From an uncultured Eubacteriales bacterium (GTDB lineage: Bacteria > Bacillota > Clostridia > Christensenellales > Aristaeellaceae), in contig CACYGB010000005.1 in the NCBI GenBank assembly GCA_902773895.1, positions 1-51,095 of the forward strand: 51,095 bases of DNA. Direction: 5' to 3'. The translations under genes and the position numbers were made by a program. The notes beneath the pieces are model-generated. The model was not told the origin of the DNA and ran no database searches. It was given only the letters and a program-made list of their open reading frames with translations. Positions 34,088-42,632 of the stretch are shown piece after piece (positions within the stretch are counted from its first letter, which is position 1; every line of letters starts with the position of its first letter).

Positions 34088-34192
34088 GCACGCCCTTCGC
34101 CCTTTCGCATAGCATGATAGGGAGGAGTATCCCTCCTGCCATCAGCGGCGGCCGCCGCCTGTCGGCAGCCGCCGGCGGAGCGTGAGCGGAAA

Positions 34193-34594
34193 ATGAAACG
34201 CGGCGAGGTCTGCTACGCGACGCTGGACCCGGTGATCGGCTCCGAGCAGGGCGGCATCCGCCCGGTGCTGATCATTCAGAACGACCTGGGCAACCGCTTC
34301 AGCCCCACGGTGATCGTGCTGCCCCTGACCAGCCGTCGGGGAAAAGCGCCGCTGCCCACCCACGTGCTGCTGCCGCCCCAGGGCGGCGTGACGAAGCCCT
34401 CCGTCATTCTGTGCGGACAGGTGAGCACCCTGGAAAAATCCCGGCTGCTGCGCCGCCTGGGCGTTTTGAATAAACACAGGATGGCCCTGGTGGAAAAGGC
34501 GCTGGCCGCCGCCGTGGGCGTGCTGGGGAAGGCGGAGGAGGAAAGCAATACGCCAGAAGAAATTTTATTAGCACTCGTTTTTGTTGAGTGCTAA
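34193..34594 (+). CDS. mazF: MazF/PemK-family endoribonuclease toxin, without visible antitoxin
   Basis: 133 residues with the MazF beta-barrel pattern: RGEVCYATL, GGIRPVLIIQND, SPTVIVLPLTSR, VILCGQVSTLEKSRLLRRLG, and a helix LVEKALAAAVGVL. MazF toxins cut mRNA at short motifs. No antitoxin gene with a ribosome site fits in the 105 bp upstream. The frame continues about 18 residues past the usual end (EEESNTPEEILLALVFVEC), and its last nine codons, including the stop TAA, are the CIRCE operator at 34568-34594. A GC-rich hairpin region (34120-34175) lies upstream. Confidence 0.88.
   Translation: MKRGEVCYATLDPVIGSEQGGIRPVLIIQNDLGNRFSPTVIVLPLTSRRGKAPLPTHVLLPPQGGVTKPSVILCGQVSTLEKSRLLRRLGVLNKHRMALVEKALAAAVGVLGKAEEESNTPEEILLALVFVEC
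34568..34594. promoter_or_regulatory. CIRCE operator (HrcA binding site)
   Basis: TTAGCACTC - N9 - GAGTGCTAA, a perfect match to the CIRCE consensus. HrcA binds it to repress heat-shock genes. It ends 77 bp before the htpG ATG and 7 bp before the htpG -35, overlapping the 3' end of mazF. Confidence 0.95.
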
Positions 34595-34601
34595 TTTTCT
34601 G

Positions 34602-34630
34602 TTGCATTTTCCTTCCGGCCGTGTTATAAT
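34602..34630 (+). promoter_or_regulatory. Sigma-A promoter of htpG
   Basis: TTGCAT (34602-34607), a 17-bp spacer and TATAAT (34625-34630). CIRCE is upstream of the -35, with its centre near -56 relative to the expected start; the usual CIRCE position is downstream of, or overlapping, the promoter. Confidence 0.85.
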
Positions 34631-34671
34631 GCTTCTGCACATGAAGATTACCCGTCAGGAGGTGCATTTTT

Positions 34672-36528
34672 ATGGAAACGAAAGGCAATATTTCCATTCA
34701 TGCGCAGAATATTATGCCGGTGATCAAGCGCTGGCTCTATTCCGATAAGGATATTTTCATCCGCGAGATGGTTTCCAACGGCTGCGACGCCATCACCAAG
34801 TACCGGATGCTCAAGGGCGACACGGGCGAGGATCTGCGGGTCACCGTGACGGTGGACAAGCAGGCCGGGGAACTGCGCTTCACCGATAACGGCATCGGCA
34901 TGACGGCGGAGGAAGTGGAAAAGTACATCAACCAGGTGGCCTTTTCCAGCGCCGAGGAATTCCTGAAAAACTACACCGGCGACGACAAGGGCGGCATCAT
35001 CGGCCATTTCGGCCTGGGCTTTTATTCCGCCTTTATGGCCGCCGACAAGGTGACGATCGACACCCTGTCCTGGCAGGAGGGCGCGGAGCCCGTGCTGTGG
35101 GAAAGCGAGGACGGCATGGCCTTTTCCATGCGCACCGGCGGCCGCAGGGAACGGGGCACCACCATCACGCTGCATATCCTGGAGGATGAAAAGGAATTCC
35201 TGGACGGCTACCGGGTGCGGGAAGTGCTGGACCGTTACTGCGGCTACATGGCCGTGCCCATTTACCTGGAAACCGTGGGCGAGGAAGCGCCCAAGGAAGA
35301 AGACCATGTGACGGGCACCGAGGAAGAGGAAAAGAAGGAAGCCGAAAAGCCCATCAACGACGTGCATCCCCTGTGGCTGAAAAACCCCAAGGAATGTACG
35401 GAGGAAGAATACAAGGAAACCTACCGCAAGCTGTTTCACACCTTTGAGGAGCCCCTGTTCTGGGTGCATCTGAACGTGGACCACCCCTTCAACCTGAAGG
35501 GCATCCTGTATTTCCCCCGGATCAAAAAGGATTTCGGCGGCCAGGAAGGCGAAATCAAGCTGTTCAACCGGCAGGTGTTCGTGGCCGACAACATCAAGGA
35601 GGTCATTCCCGAATTCCTGATGCTGCTCAAGGGCGTCATCGACTGCCCGGATCTGCCCCTGAACGTCAGCCGCTCCTTCCTGCAGAACGACGGGTACGTG
35701 AAAAAGCTGTCGGCCCACATCACCAAAAAGGTGGCGGACAAGCTCAACGGCCTGTTCAACACCGAGCGCAAGCAGTATGAAACCTACTGGGACGACATCC
35801 ATCCCTTCGTGAAATACGGCTGCGTGCGGGATCAGAAATTCTATGACATGGTGAAGGACAGCCTGCTGTTCAAAACCACCGCCGGCGATTACCTGACCCT
35901 GGAGGAATACAAGGCCCGCAACGAGGGCAAGGCCCAGGGCAAGGTGTACTACACCACCGAAGCCAGCCGGCAGGCGGCCGCCGTGGCCCTGTACACCGAA
36001 AAGGGCATCGACGTGGCGGTGATGGACACCCTGATCGACATGAATTTCATGAGCTTCCTGGAATACGGCGGCGGCAACAAGGATTTGCAGTTCGTGCGGG
36101 TGGACGCCGACGTGGCCGGCCTGACCGAAGAAAGCGAAGAAGGCAGGGATATCGACCAGGGCATCATGGAAAAATTGTTCCGGGATGCCCTCAATGACCA
36201 GGAGCTGACGGTGAAGATCGAGGCGCTGTCCGATCATAACCTGCCGGTGATGCTCACCGAGGATGAGCAGGTGCGCCGTTACAAGGAAATGAGCGCCATC
36301 TACGGCCAGGATTTCGCCTTCCCCAGCAAGTATACCCTGGTGCTCAACCGCCTGTGCCCCACGGTGCGCGCCCTGGCCGCCATGGAGGATCAGGACACGG
36401 CCAAGCTGCTGTGCCGCCAATTGTTTGACCTGGCCCGGCTGTCCGGCCGTCCCCTGGAAGCGGAGGACCTGAAAAACTTTATTTCCCGCAGCAACGAGCT
36501 GGTGGCCAAACTGGCCGAAAAGGCGTAA
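34672..36528 (+). CDS. htpG: Molecular chaperone HtpG (Hsp90)
   Basis: 618 residues. The GHKL ATPase domain has FIREMVSNGCDAITKYR (Glu and Asn of the ATP site), DNGIGMTAEEV and GHFGLGFYSAFMAA. The middle domain holds NVSRSFLQND with the catalytic-loop Arg, followed by the C-terminal dimer domain. A short acidic insert (EEEEKKEAEK) lies near 222-231. Length matches bacterial HtpG. AGGAGG precedes the ATG. CIRCE upstream implies HrcA control. Confidence 0.97.
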   Translation: METKGNISIHAQNIMPVIKRWLYSDKDIFIREMVSNGCDAITKYRMLKGDTGEDLRVTVTVDKQAGELRFTDNGIGMTAEEVEKYINQVAFSSAEEFLKNYTGDDKGGIIGHFGLGFYSAFMAADKVTIDTLSWQEGAEPVLWESEDGMAFSMRTGGRRERGTTITLHILEDEKEFLDGYRVREVLDRYCGYMAVPIYLETVGEEAPKEEDHVTGTEEEEKKEAEKPINDVHPLWLKNPKECTEEEYKETYRKLFHTFEEPLFWVHLNVDHPFNLKGILYFPRIKKDFGGQEGEIKLFNRQVFVADNIKEVIPEFLMLLKGVIDCPDLPLNVSRSFLQNDGYVKKLSAHITKKVADKLNGLFNTERKQYETYWDDIHPFVKYGCVRDQKFYDMVKDSLLFKTTAGDYLTLEEYKARNEGKAQGKVYYTTEASRQAAAVALYTEKGIDVAVMDTLIDMNFMSFLEYGGGNKDLQFVRVDADVAGLTEESEEGRDIDQGIMEKLFRDALNDQELTVKIEALSDHNLPVMLTEDEQVRRYKEMSAIYGQDFAFPSKYTLVLNRLCPTVRALAAMEDQDTAKLLCRQLFDLARLSGRPLEAEDLKNFISRSNELVAKLAEKA

Positions 36529-36555
36529 GGCACGAGAAAAACGAAACGAAAGCAA

Positions 36556-36593
36556 GGGAAAACCATTCTTTGTGGCCAAAGAACGGTTTTCCC
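36556..36593 (+). terminator. Long stem-loop after htpG
   Basis: A near-perfect 17-bp stem: gggaaaacc/ggttttccc outside and ttctttg/caaagaa inside, with one mismatch between them and a tggc loop. It starts 28 bp past the htpG stop. No T-run follows, so it may be an mRNA-stabilising or processing structure rather than a classical terminator. Confidence 0.6.
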
Positions 36594-36736
36594 CTGCACC
36601 TCTTTCCAAGAAAGCCATGGAATGAGAAGCAAAAGTATGAAAACAGCGCTGGTTTTACGTCCTGATACAGGGCGGTAAAAATGATTACTGAACATGCGCG
36701 CATGCACCCACTGCACACGCGCGAAAGGAGTCTAAC

Positions 36737-37558
36737 GTGAGCGAAAACTGCACCCATGACTGCTCTTCCTGCGGGGCCAACTGCCCCAGCCGGAACGCGC
36801 AGAGCCTGCTGGAAAAGCCGCATGCCGGAACCACGATCAAAAAGGTGATCGCGGTCATGAGCGGCAAAGGCGGCGTGGGCAAATCCATGACCACCGCCAT
36901 GCTGGCCGTGATGGCCCAGCGGCTGGGCTACAAAACCGCCATCCTGGACGCCGACGTCACCGGCCCTTCCATCCCCAAGGCCTTCGGCATCACCGAAAAG
37001 GCCATGGGCAACGAGGAAGGCATCCTGCCGGTGGTCAGCAAAACCGGCATCAAAATGATGAGCGTGAACCTGCTGCTGGAGGAAGAAAACACTCCCGTGG
37101 TGTGGCGCGGCCCGGTCATCGCCGGCACCGTGAAGCAATTCTGGACCGACGTGCTCTGGGGCGACATCGACGTAATGTTCATTGATATGCCCCCGGGAAC
37201 CGGCGACGTGCCGCTGACGGTGTTCCAATCCATTCCGGTGGACGCCGCCGTGGTGGTCACCACGCCCCAGGCGCTGGTGGGCATGATCGTGGAAAAGGCC
37301 ATGAACATGGCTGGCATGATGAACGTGCCCGTGGCCGGCCTGATCGAAAACATGAGCTACGCCGTCTGCCCCGACTGCGGAAAACACGTGCCGGTGTTCG
37401 GCGAAAGCCACGTGGGCGAAACGGCGGAGCGCTTCGGCACCCAGGTGCTGGCCCAGGTGCCCATCAACGGCAAGCTGGCCGCCGCCTGCGACGCCGGCCT
37501 GATCGAGCTGTTCGAGGGCGATTGGCTGGACGACGCCGTGCGGAAGATCCTGAGCTGA
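36737..37558 (+). CDS. mrp: Mrp/NBP35-family P-loop ATPase (Fe-S cluster carrier)
   Basis: 273 residues. The N-terminus has four cysteines (CTHDCSSCGANC), like Nbp35. Then come the deviant Walker A SGKGGVGKS (about 42-50), DADVTGPSIPKAFG, DMPPGTGD, and the C-terminal CPDCG (CxxC) that holds a bridging Fe-S cluster in the dimer. Such proteins carry and transfer Fe-S clusters. The start is the GTG at 36737, 6 nt after AAAGGAG. The 208-bp gap from htpG contains the long hairpin and no clear promoter. Confidence 0.94.
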   Translation: MSENCTHDCSSCGANCPSRNAQSLLEKPHAGTTIKKVIAVMSGKGGVGKSMTTAMLAVMAQRLGYKTAILDADVTGPSIPKAFGITEKAMGNEEGILPVVSKTGIKMMSVNLLLEEENTPVVWRGPVIAGTVKQFWTDVLWGDIDVMFIDMPPGTGDVPLTVFQSIPVDAAVVVTTPQALVGMIVEKAMNMAGMMNVPVAGLIENMSYAVCPDCGKHVPVFGESHVGETAERFGTQVLAQVPINGKLAAACDAGLIELFEGDWLDDAVRKILS

Positions 37559-37582
37559 GCCTTCCATCCTGAATACCAAAAG

Positions 37583-37621
37583 AAACAGGCAGAAATGCGA
37601 AAGCGTTTCTGCCTGTTTTTT
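37583..37621. terminator. Bidirectional terminator between mrp and nagA
   Basis: A 13-bp stem aaacaggcagaaa/tttctgcctgttt with a gaaa-closed loop, followed by TTTTTT on the plus strand. It lies 25 bp past the mrp stop and 25 bp past the nagA stop. Confidence 0.92.
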
Positions 37622-37645
37622 CGGGAAAGGCTTTTTTCGCGGTCC

Positions 37646-38788
37646 TCAGGCGCGGAGGTATTTCGTTTCGCCCCGGACGATGGTGCGCAGCACGCGGCAG
37701 TTTTCGTCCAGCAGGGTGATGTCGGCATCCTTGCCCGCTTCCAGGGAGCCTTTGCTTTTCTCCAGCCCGGCGCTTTCCGCGGCGTTCAGGGACGCGGCGC
37801 GGACGGCGGTGTGCATCGGCACGCCGCCAAAGTCCCGGTAATTGCGCACTGCCTCGTTCAGCTTCAGCACGCTGCCTGCGATGGTGCCGTCCGCCATCCG
37901 GCATTCGATGCCCTTCAGCGTGAATTCCTGGCCGCCCAGGGTGTATTTCCCGTCGGGCATGCCCGTGGCGCGCACGGAATCGGTAATCAGCACCAGGCGG
38001 TTTCCTTTGGCTTTGCGCATCAGGGGGAACAGGCCCTTATTTACGTGGAACGTGTCGGCAATCAGCTCGGCATACACGTCGCTGCTCAGCGCGGCGCCCA
38101 CCACGCCGGGGTCCCGGTGGTGCAGCGGCGTCATGGCGTTAAAGGTATGGGTGGTGCGGCTGGCGCCCAGGGCGATGGCCGCCATGGCCTGGTCAAAATT
38201 CGCGCCGGTGTGGCCGATGGACAGGCGGATGTCCGTTTTCTCTTTCAGGGTGCGGATGAACGCTTCGCCGCCCGGCATTTCCGGCGCGAAGGTAATGACC
38301 CGGATCACGTCCTTCCAGGGCAGGATCTTCCCGGCGTCCGGCGGCAGGATGGCGCTCTCCGCCTGGGCGCCTTTTTTGCCGGGGTTGATGAAGGGGCCCT
38401 CGGCATGGCAGCCCAGGATTTCCGCGCCGGGGAAATCCCCGCGGCGGCTTTCCGGCATCAATTCGCGGATCTGGCCGAACACTGTTTCCAGCGTGTCCCA
38501 GGCCACGGTCATGGTGGTGGGCAGGAAAGCGGTGACGCCGTTTTGCAAAAAGCCTTTGGCCATGTTCCGGATGCCGTCCTTGTCCGCGTCGGACACATCG
38601 GCCCCCTGGTAGCCGTGGGTATGCACGTCGATCAGGCCCGGCGATACGTAGGCCCCGGCGGCGTCGATGATTTCCGCGCCGGCGGCGTCGTCTGCGATGC
38701 CGATGATCGTTTCGTCAAACAGCAGGGCTTTCCCCGCAATTTCCGCATCGGGCAGCAGGATGCGCCCGTTGATGATGGCTTTTTTCAT
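37646..38788 (-). CDS. nagA: N-acetylglucosamine-6-phosphate deacetylase
   Basis: 380 residues, amidohydrolase fold. Motifs are PGLIDVHTHGYQG (metal site; His-x-His), HAEGPFINPGKKG (Glu ligand), SIGHTGA, THTFNAMTPLHHRDPG and LITDSVRATGMPDG (catalytic Asp). It deacetylates GlcNAc-6-P to GlcN-6-P, feeding either glycolysis or GlmM. The ATG at 38788 has AGGAGGG upstream. It is transcribed from its own promoter, divergent from the exporter; no nagB is visible. Confidence 0.96.
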   Translation of the reverse strand: MKKAIINGRILLPDAEIAGKALLFDETIIGIADDAAGAEIIDAAGAYVSPGLIDVHTHGYQGADVSDADKDGIRNMAKGFLQNGVTAFLPTTMTVAWDTLETVFGQIRELMPESRRGDFPGAEILGCHAEGPFINPGKKGAQAESAILPPDAGKILPWKDVIRVITFAPEMPGGEAFIRTLKEKTDIRLSIGHTGANFDQAMAAIALGASRTTHTFNAMTPLHHRDPGVVGAALSSDVYAELIADTFHVNKGLFPLMRKAKGNRLVLITDSVRATGMPDGKYTLGGQEFTLKGIECRMADGTIAGSVLKLNEAVRNYRDFGGVPMHTAVRAASLNAAESAGLEKSKGSLEAGKDADITLLDENCRVLRTIVRGETKYLRA

Positions 38789-38809
38789 GGCTGATCCCTC
38801 CTGGCCCTT

Positions 38810-38838
38810 ATTATAAAAGACTTTGCCGGCAATTACAA
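38810..38838 (-). promoter_or_regulatory. Sigma-A promoter of nagA
   Basis: On the minus strand TTGTAA (38838-38833), a 17-bp spacer and TATAAT (38815-38810), just before the ribosome site. Confidence 0.85.
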
Positions 38839-38856
38839 CCAAAATGTGGCGGCGAA

Positions 38857-38885
38857 TTGACAAGGGGTCGCGCCGGTGCTACCAT
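38857..38885 (+). promoter_or_regulatory. Sigma-A promoter of the ABC exporter
   Basis: TTGACA (38857-38862), a 17-bp spacer and TACCAT (38880-38885), 30 bp before the exporter ATG. It faces away from the nagA promoter, their -35 boxes 18 bp apart. Confidence 0.82.
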
Positions 38886-38915
38886 GAACGGGAAAACGAA
38901 AGGCAGGGGAAGCCT

Positions 38916-40763
38916 ATGATGCGCGGCGGGCCCATGGGCCGTGGTTATCTGACGGAAGAAGAAAAAGCCAACCGTCCCCGGGTGACGGGGAAGCTGCTGA
39001 AACGGATTTTCGCCTATCTGAAACCCTACTGGAAGCAAATGATCCTGATCCTGGCGGCCATTGCGTTCAGCTCGCTCCTGGCGCTGTATCCGTCCATCCT
39101 GACGGGACGCATCGTGGACGCCCTGGCGGAAAGGAAGCCGCTGAATCTGCTGATCCGGCTGATCCTGCTGTCCCTGGGCGTGACGGTGGCCTCCAACCTG
39201 ATCGGCGTTGGCCAGAATTACCTGAACACCTGGATCGCCCAGCACATCACCTTCGACATGCGCAACAAAATGTACGAACATTTGCAGCGCATGAGCCAGC
39301 GCTTTTTTACCAGCAACAACCAGGGCGACATCATCACCCGCATGACCAGCGACATCGACGGGGTGCAGCGGGTCATTTCCAGCACCTTCACGTCCATCCT
39401 GTCCAACGTCATCACCCTGACGGCGGCGCTGGTGACTATGTATTCCCGCTCCTGGGTGCTGGCCACGCTGGGCGTGCTGATCATTCCGCTGTTTGTGATC
39501 CCGACCCGGCGCGCCGGAAAAACCCGCTGGGACCTGACGAGGGAATCCCAGGCGTGCAACGACGAAATCAACGGGATCCTGAACGAAACCCTGTCCGTCA
39601 GCGGGCAGACGCTGGTGAAGCTGTTCGGCAAGGAGCCCTACGAATACGACCGCTACAAAGCCGCCAACAGCAAAATGATCCGCCTGAACATCCGGGAAAG
39701 CATGGCCGGCCGGTGGTTTTTCATGATCATGACCACCTTCTCCTCCATCGGCCCCATGCTGCTGTACCTGGTGGGCGGCGTGCTGATGATGCGGTACGAC
39801 CAGGCCCTGACGGTGGGCGACATTACCGTTATGGTGGCCCTGCTGTCCCGGCTGTACGGCCCGGTCAATTCCCTGCTGAACATCCAGGTGGAGTGGATCC
39901 GCTCCATGGCGCTGTTCACCCGGATCTTTGACTATTTCGATCTGCCGGTGGAAATCGAAAACGCGCCGGACGCCGTGACGCCCGCCGCCACCGACGGCAG
40001 CGTGGCCTTTTCCCACGTGGATTTTTCCTACGAGCCGGAGCGGCAGATCCTGCATGACGTGAGCTTTGAACTGCAAGCCGGGAAAAGCATCGCCATTGTG
40101 GGGCCGTCCGGCAGCGGGAAAAGCACCATTATCAACCTGATCCCCCGGCTTTACGATGCCCAGGGGGGCACCATCACCTTTGGCGGCATCGACGTGAAAA
40201 AGCTGGATCTGGCGTTCCTGCGCCGGAACGTGGGCATCGTCAGCCAGGAAACGTACCTGTTCAACGGCACCATCCGGGAAAACCTGCTTTACGCCAAGCC
40301 GGACGCCACGGAGGCGGAGCTGATCGCCGCCTGCAGGAAGGCCAATATTCTGGACTTTGTGGAAAGCCAGGAAACGGGGCTGGATACCCTGGTGGGCAAC
40401 CGGGGCTTGAAGCTGTCCGGCGGGGAAAAGCAGCGGCTGTCTATTGCCCGGGTGCTGCTGAAAAACCCGGCCCTGCTGATCTTTGACGAAGCCACCTCGG
40501 CCCTGGATTCCATTTCCGAAGCCCGCATCCAGGAAGCCATCGAGCCCATTATCCAGGAGCGCACCAGCATCCTGATCGCCCATCGGCTGTCCACCATTCT
40601 GGCTGCCGACGAGATCCTGGTGGTGAAGGAAGGCCGCATCGTGGAACGGGGCCAGCACGCCGAACTGGTGAAGCAGGGCGGCGTATATACCGAGCTGTAC
40701 GAAACCCAGTTCAAAAAAGCCATCGCCGCGGTGGAAAGCGCCGAAAACGGCGAAAGCAGGTAA
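38916..40763 (+). CDS. ABC exporter, fused permease and ATPase (multidrug/lipid type)
   Basis: 615 residues. Six membrane segments (about 35-315) are followed by one nucleotide-binding domain: Walker A GPSGSGKSTIIN (about 410-421), SQETYLFNGTIREN, signature LSGGEKQRLSIAR, Walker B LLIFDEATSALD and H-loop IAHRLSTI. Half-transporter of the MsbA/BmrA class; acts as a homodimer or with an unlinked partner. The Gly/Arg/Met-rich start MMRGGPMGRG is often seen in clostridial members. The substrate is unknown. Confidence 0.94.
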   Translation: MMRGGPMGRGYLTEEEKANRPRVTGKLLKRIFAYLKPYWKQMILILAAIAFSSLLALYPSILTGRIVDALAERKPLNLLIRLILLSLGVTVASNLIGVGQNYLNTWIAQHITFDMRNKMYEHLQRMSQRFFTSNNQGDIITRMTSDIDGVQRVISSTFTSILSNVITLTAALVTMYSRSWVLATLGVLIIPLFVIPTRRAGKTRWDLTRESQACNDEINGILNETLSVSGQTLVKLFGKEPYEYDRYKAANSKMIRLNIRESMAGRWFFMIMTTFSSIGPMLLYLVGGVLMMRYDQALTVGDITVMVALLSRLYGPVNSLLNIQVEWIRSMALFTRIFDYFDLPVEIENAPDAVTPAATDGSVAFSHVDFSYEPERQILHDVSFELQAGKSIAIVGPSGSGKSTIINLIPRLYDAQGGTITFGGIDVKKLDLAFLRRNVGIVSQETYLFNGTIRENLLYAKPDATEAELIAACRKANILDFVESQETGLDTLVGNRGLKLSGGEKQRLSIARVLLKNPALLIFDEATSALDSISEARIQEAIEPIIQERTSILIAHRLSTILAADEILVVKEGRIVERGQHAELVKQGGVYTELYETQFKKAIAAVESAENGESR

Positions 40764-40854
40764 AGCGTTCCGCCCGTACCGGTGGCCCGAACGCGCCGAG
40801 GGAAAACGGAGGTCCTCCGGACCCGGCTGTATACAGCAGAAACCTTGAAAAGCA

Positions 40855-40896
40855 AAAAGCCGAGGGGAGAAAGCGCCCTTTCTCCCCTCGGCTTTT
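40855..40896 (+). terminator. Strong terminator after the ABC exporter
   Basis: An 18-bp stem (aaaagccgaggggagaaag/ctttctcccctcggctttt) with a 4-nt loop, followed by TTTTGTTTTG. Confidence 0.93.
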
Positions 40897-40920
40897 GTTT
40901 TGCCCGGCAGGCTTCCGCCC

Positions 40921-40950
40921 GGTATTTTTCCTGTTCCTGCCGCATACCCT
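40921..40950 (+). promoter_or_regulatory. Possible sigma-E type promoter of spoIIID
   Basis: GGTATTT (40921-40927) and CATACCCT (40943-40950), 15 bp apart, resemble the mother-cell sigma-E consensus (KMATATT, CATACAHT). SpoIIID is sigma-E-driven in Bacillus. The match is partial. Confidence 0.35.
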
Positions 40951-40972
40951 GCACCGAAGGGAGGCAGGAGTC

Positions 40973-41233
40973 ATGCTGCAATCCATCGAGGAAAGGTGCG
41001 TGCTGCTGGGGCGGTATATCCTGCGCACCGGCGCCACCGTGCGGCAGACGGCCGCCCGGTTCGGCATGAGCAAAAGCTTGGTGCACAAGGATGTGCATGA
41101 ACGGCTGCGCACGGTGCACCCCGGGCTCTACGGCGAAGTGCAGCAGATGCTGTCTTACCATCAGGCCGTGCGCCACATCCGGGGCGGCCTGGCCACCCGG
41201 CAGCGCTGGCGGCGCATCAAGGCGCGGGAATGA
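40973..41233 (+). CDS. spoIIID: Sporulation transcriptional regulator SpoIIID
   Basis: 86 residues. MLQSIEERCVLLGRYIL is followed by a helix-turn-helix (ATVRQTAARFGMSKSLVHKDV), then ERLRTVHPGLYGEVQQML and a basic tail (RQRWRRIKARE), the complete SpoIIID pattern. It activates and represses sigma-E genes in the mother cell during sporulation. The ATG at 40973 has GGAG upstream. The gene stands alone between a terminator and a convergent gene 3 bp away. It is the clearest evidence for an endospore former. Confidence 0.96.
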   Translation: MLQSIEERCVLLGRYILRTGATVRQTAARFGMSKSLVHKDVHERLRTVHPGLYGEVQQMLSYHQAVRHIRGGLATRQRWRRIKARE

Positions 41234-41236
41234 TGC

Positions 41237-42565
41237 TCAGGGCTCCCGGGCCTGCTTTTCGCAGCTTTTGTACACATGGTTGGGCTTCAGGGGGATGCCG
41301 TAATAGGAGAACAGCTCCTCCACCGTCACGCACTGGAAGCCCCAGCGGTCCAGGGAACTGAGGAAGGTTTCCGTATAAATGGGGGACTTTGGATGGGCGT
41401 CGTGCATCAGGATCACCGCGCCGTCCCGGGCGTTATCCAGCAGATGGCTCAGGATCTGCCCGGCCGGCGTTCCGCCGCCGGGCGCGTCGCCGCTGACCAC
41501 GCTCCAGTGGATCAGCGGCAAGCCGCAGTTCGCCTTCACGAAATAGCTGGACAGCCCGCCGGGAGCCCGCATGATGCCGGCGCGGCGGCCGATGAGGGCG
41601 TTGACCCGCTTGTCCCAGGCCGCGCGCCATTTGGCCACGTTTTCCCTGGTCTGGTTGGAATAGGTGTGGTAATAGTTGTGGCTGGCCACGGTGTGGCCCG
41701 CGTCGTGCTCCCGGCAGACCACGTCGTCGTTGTTTTGCAGGTTGGTGCCCACCAGGAAGAAGGTGGCGTTGGCGCCGTATTGGCGCAGATTGTCCATCAC
41801 CTTCAGGGAGCGGTTCCGCGCCGGGCCGTCGTCGAAGGTCAGGGCGATCAGGCGGTAGCTGCTGTTATCGGTGATTTTCCTGCCCTTTTCGGTCATGTGC
41901 TGCCGGATCTGGCGGTAGTACACGTCCACATGCATCAGCGTGGTTTTTCCCTTGTACAGGGTGTTGGCCCGGTAATGCAGCGTCATTTTGGCCGGGCTCA
42001 GGGTAAAGGCGGCCTTTTCCAGATTGGCCCGGGCGCACAGGGCGTTCAGCCGTTTGGCGTCGGCCCGGGTGCCCTGGAAATAGGCGTTCAGCTGCCTGCG
42101 CACTTCCCGGGCCAGGATGTTCCAGGCCTTGCTGTTGGCGGCAAACAGATCGGTCATTTTCAGCTGCGCGCCGGTTTTCATATCATAGACCCGGGCATCA
42201 AAATCCACGTACCGCTGCTTCTTGACCGATACGATGCGGCCCACGGTGAGAAAGCTCATCCACTGGGAGCCGGTGCGGTACACGTTGGCGCCCACGTCCA
42301 GATAAGCGTCCCGCTTGGGCACCCGGGGCTTGCCTTTTTTGACCATGGCGTCGATCAGCGCTTTCATTTCGCGGTTCACGGTCTTGTTGGCGGTTTCCGG
42401 GTACAGCCGCCGCACAAAGGCATTGACGCCCAGGGGCTCCTTTTGAACGGTTTGGGTGAAGCGCAGCACTTCCGGAAAGGACCTGCGCTTGGCCTGGGCC
42501 GCGGGCATGCCGCCTGCCAGCAGGATGAGCAGCAGGGCCAGGGCCGTTATTGTTTTTTTAACCAT
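41237..42565 (-). CDS. Secreted polysaccharide deacetylase with N-terminal DUF3298-like domain
   Basis: 442 residues. Signal peptide (MVKKTITALALLLILLAGG to AQA), then a PdaC-like region (about 85-220, FDARVYDMKTGAQLKMTDLF). The NodB domain has TFDDGPA (243-249), SHNYYH (His296, His300), RAPGG (333-337), a IHWSVVSGD segment and ILMHDAH. It lacks the SH3 repeats of the enzyme at 14313 but shares its layout. Likely deacetylates wall glycans. It follows the lipoprotein gene across a terminator. Confidence 0.92.
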   Translation of the reverse strand: MVKKTITALALLLILLAGGMPAAQAKRRSFPEVLRFTQTVQKEPLGVNAFVRRLYPETANKTVNREMKALIDAMVKKGKPRVPKRDAYLDVGANVYRTGSQWMSFLTVGRIVSVKKQRYVDFDARVYDMKTGAQLKMTDLFAANSKAWNILAREVRRQLNAYFQGTRADAKRLNALCARANLEKAAFTLSPAKMTLHYRANTLYKGKTTLMHVDVYYRQIRQHMTEKGRKITDNSSYRLIALTFDDGPARNRSLKVMDNLRQYGANATFFLVGTNLQNNDDVVCREHDAGHTVASHNYYHTYSNQTRENVAKWRAAWDKRVNALIGRRAGIMRAPGGLSSYFVKANCGLPLIHWSVVSGDAPGGGTPAGQILSHLLDNARDGAVILMHDAHPKSPIYTETFLSSLDRWGFQCVTVEELFSYYGIPLKPNHVYKSCEKQAREP

Positions 42566-42588
42566 CGTTTTTTCTCCTGTGTTTCATG

Positions 42589-42626
42589 AAAAACAGCCGC
42601 AGGGATGTCCTGCGGCTGATTTTTTT
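42589..42626. terminator. Terminator after the lipoprotein gene
   Basis: A perfect 10-bp stem cagccgcagg/cctgcggctg, loop gatgt, T-runs on both strands. On the minus strand it ends the lipoprotein transcript, leaving only read-through for the deacetylase. Confidence 0.88.
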
Positions 42627-42632
42627 CCAGCG

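Noticed and set aside
34100-34192. A 23-codon ATG frame (MIGRSIPPAISGG...) just before mazF as a possible antitoxin
   Set aside because: It has no ribosome site, sits in a GC hairpin region and is far too short for MazE-type proteins.
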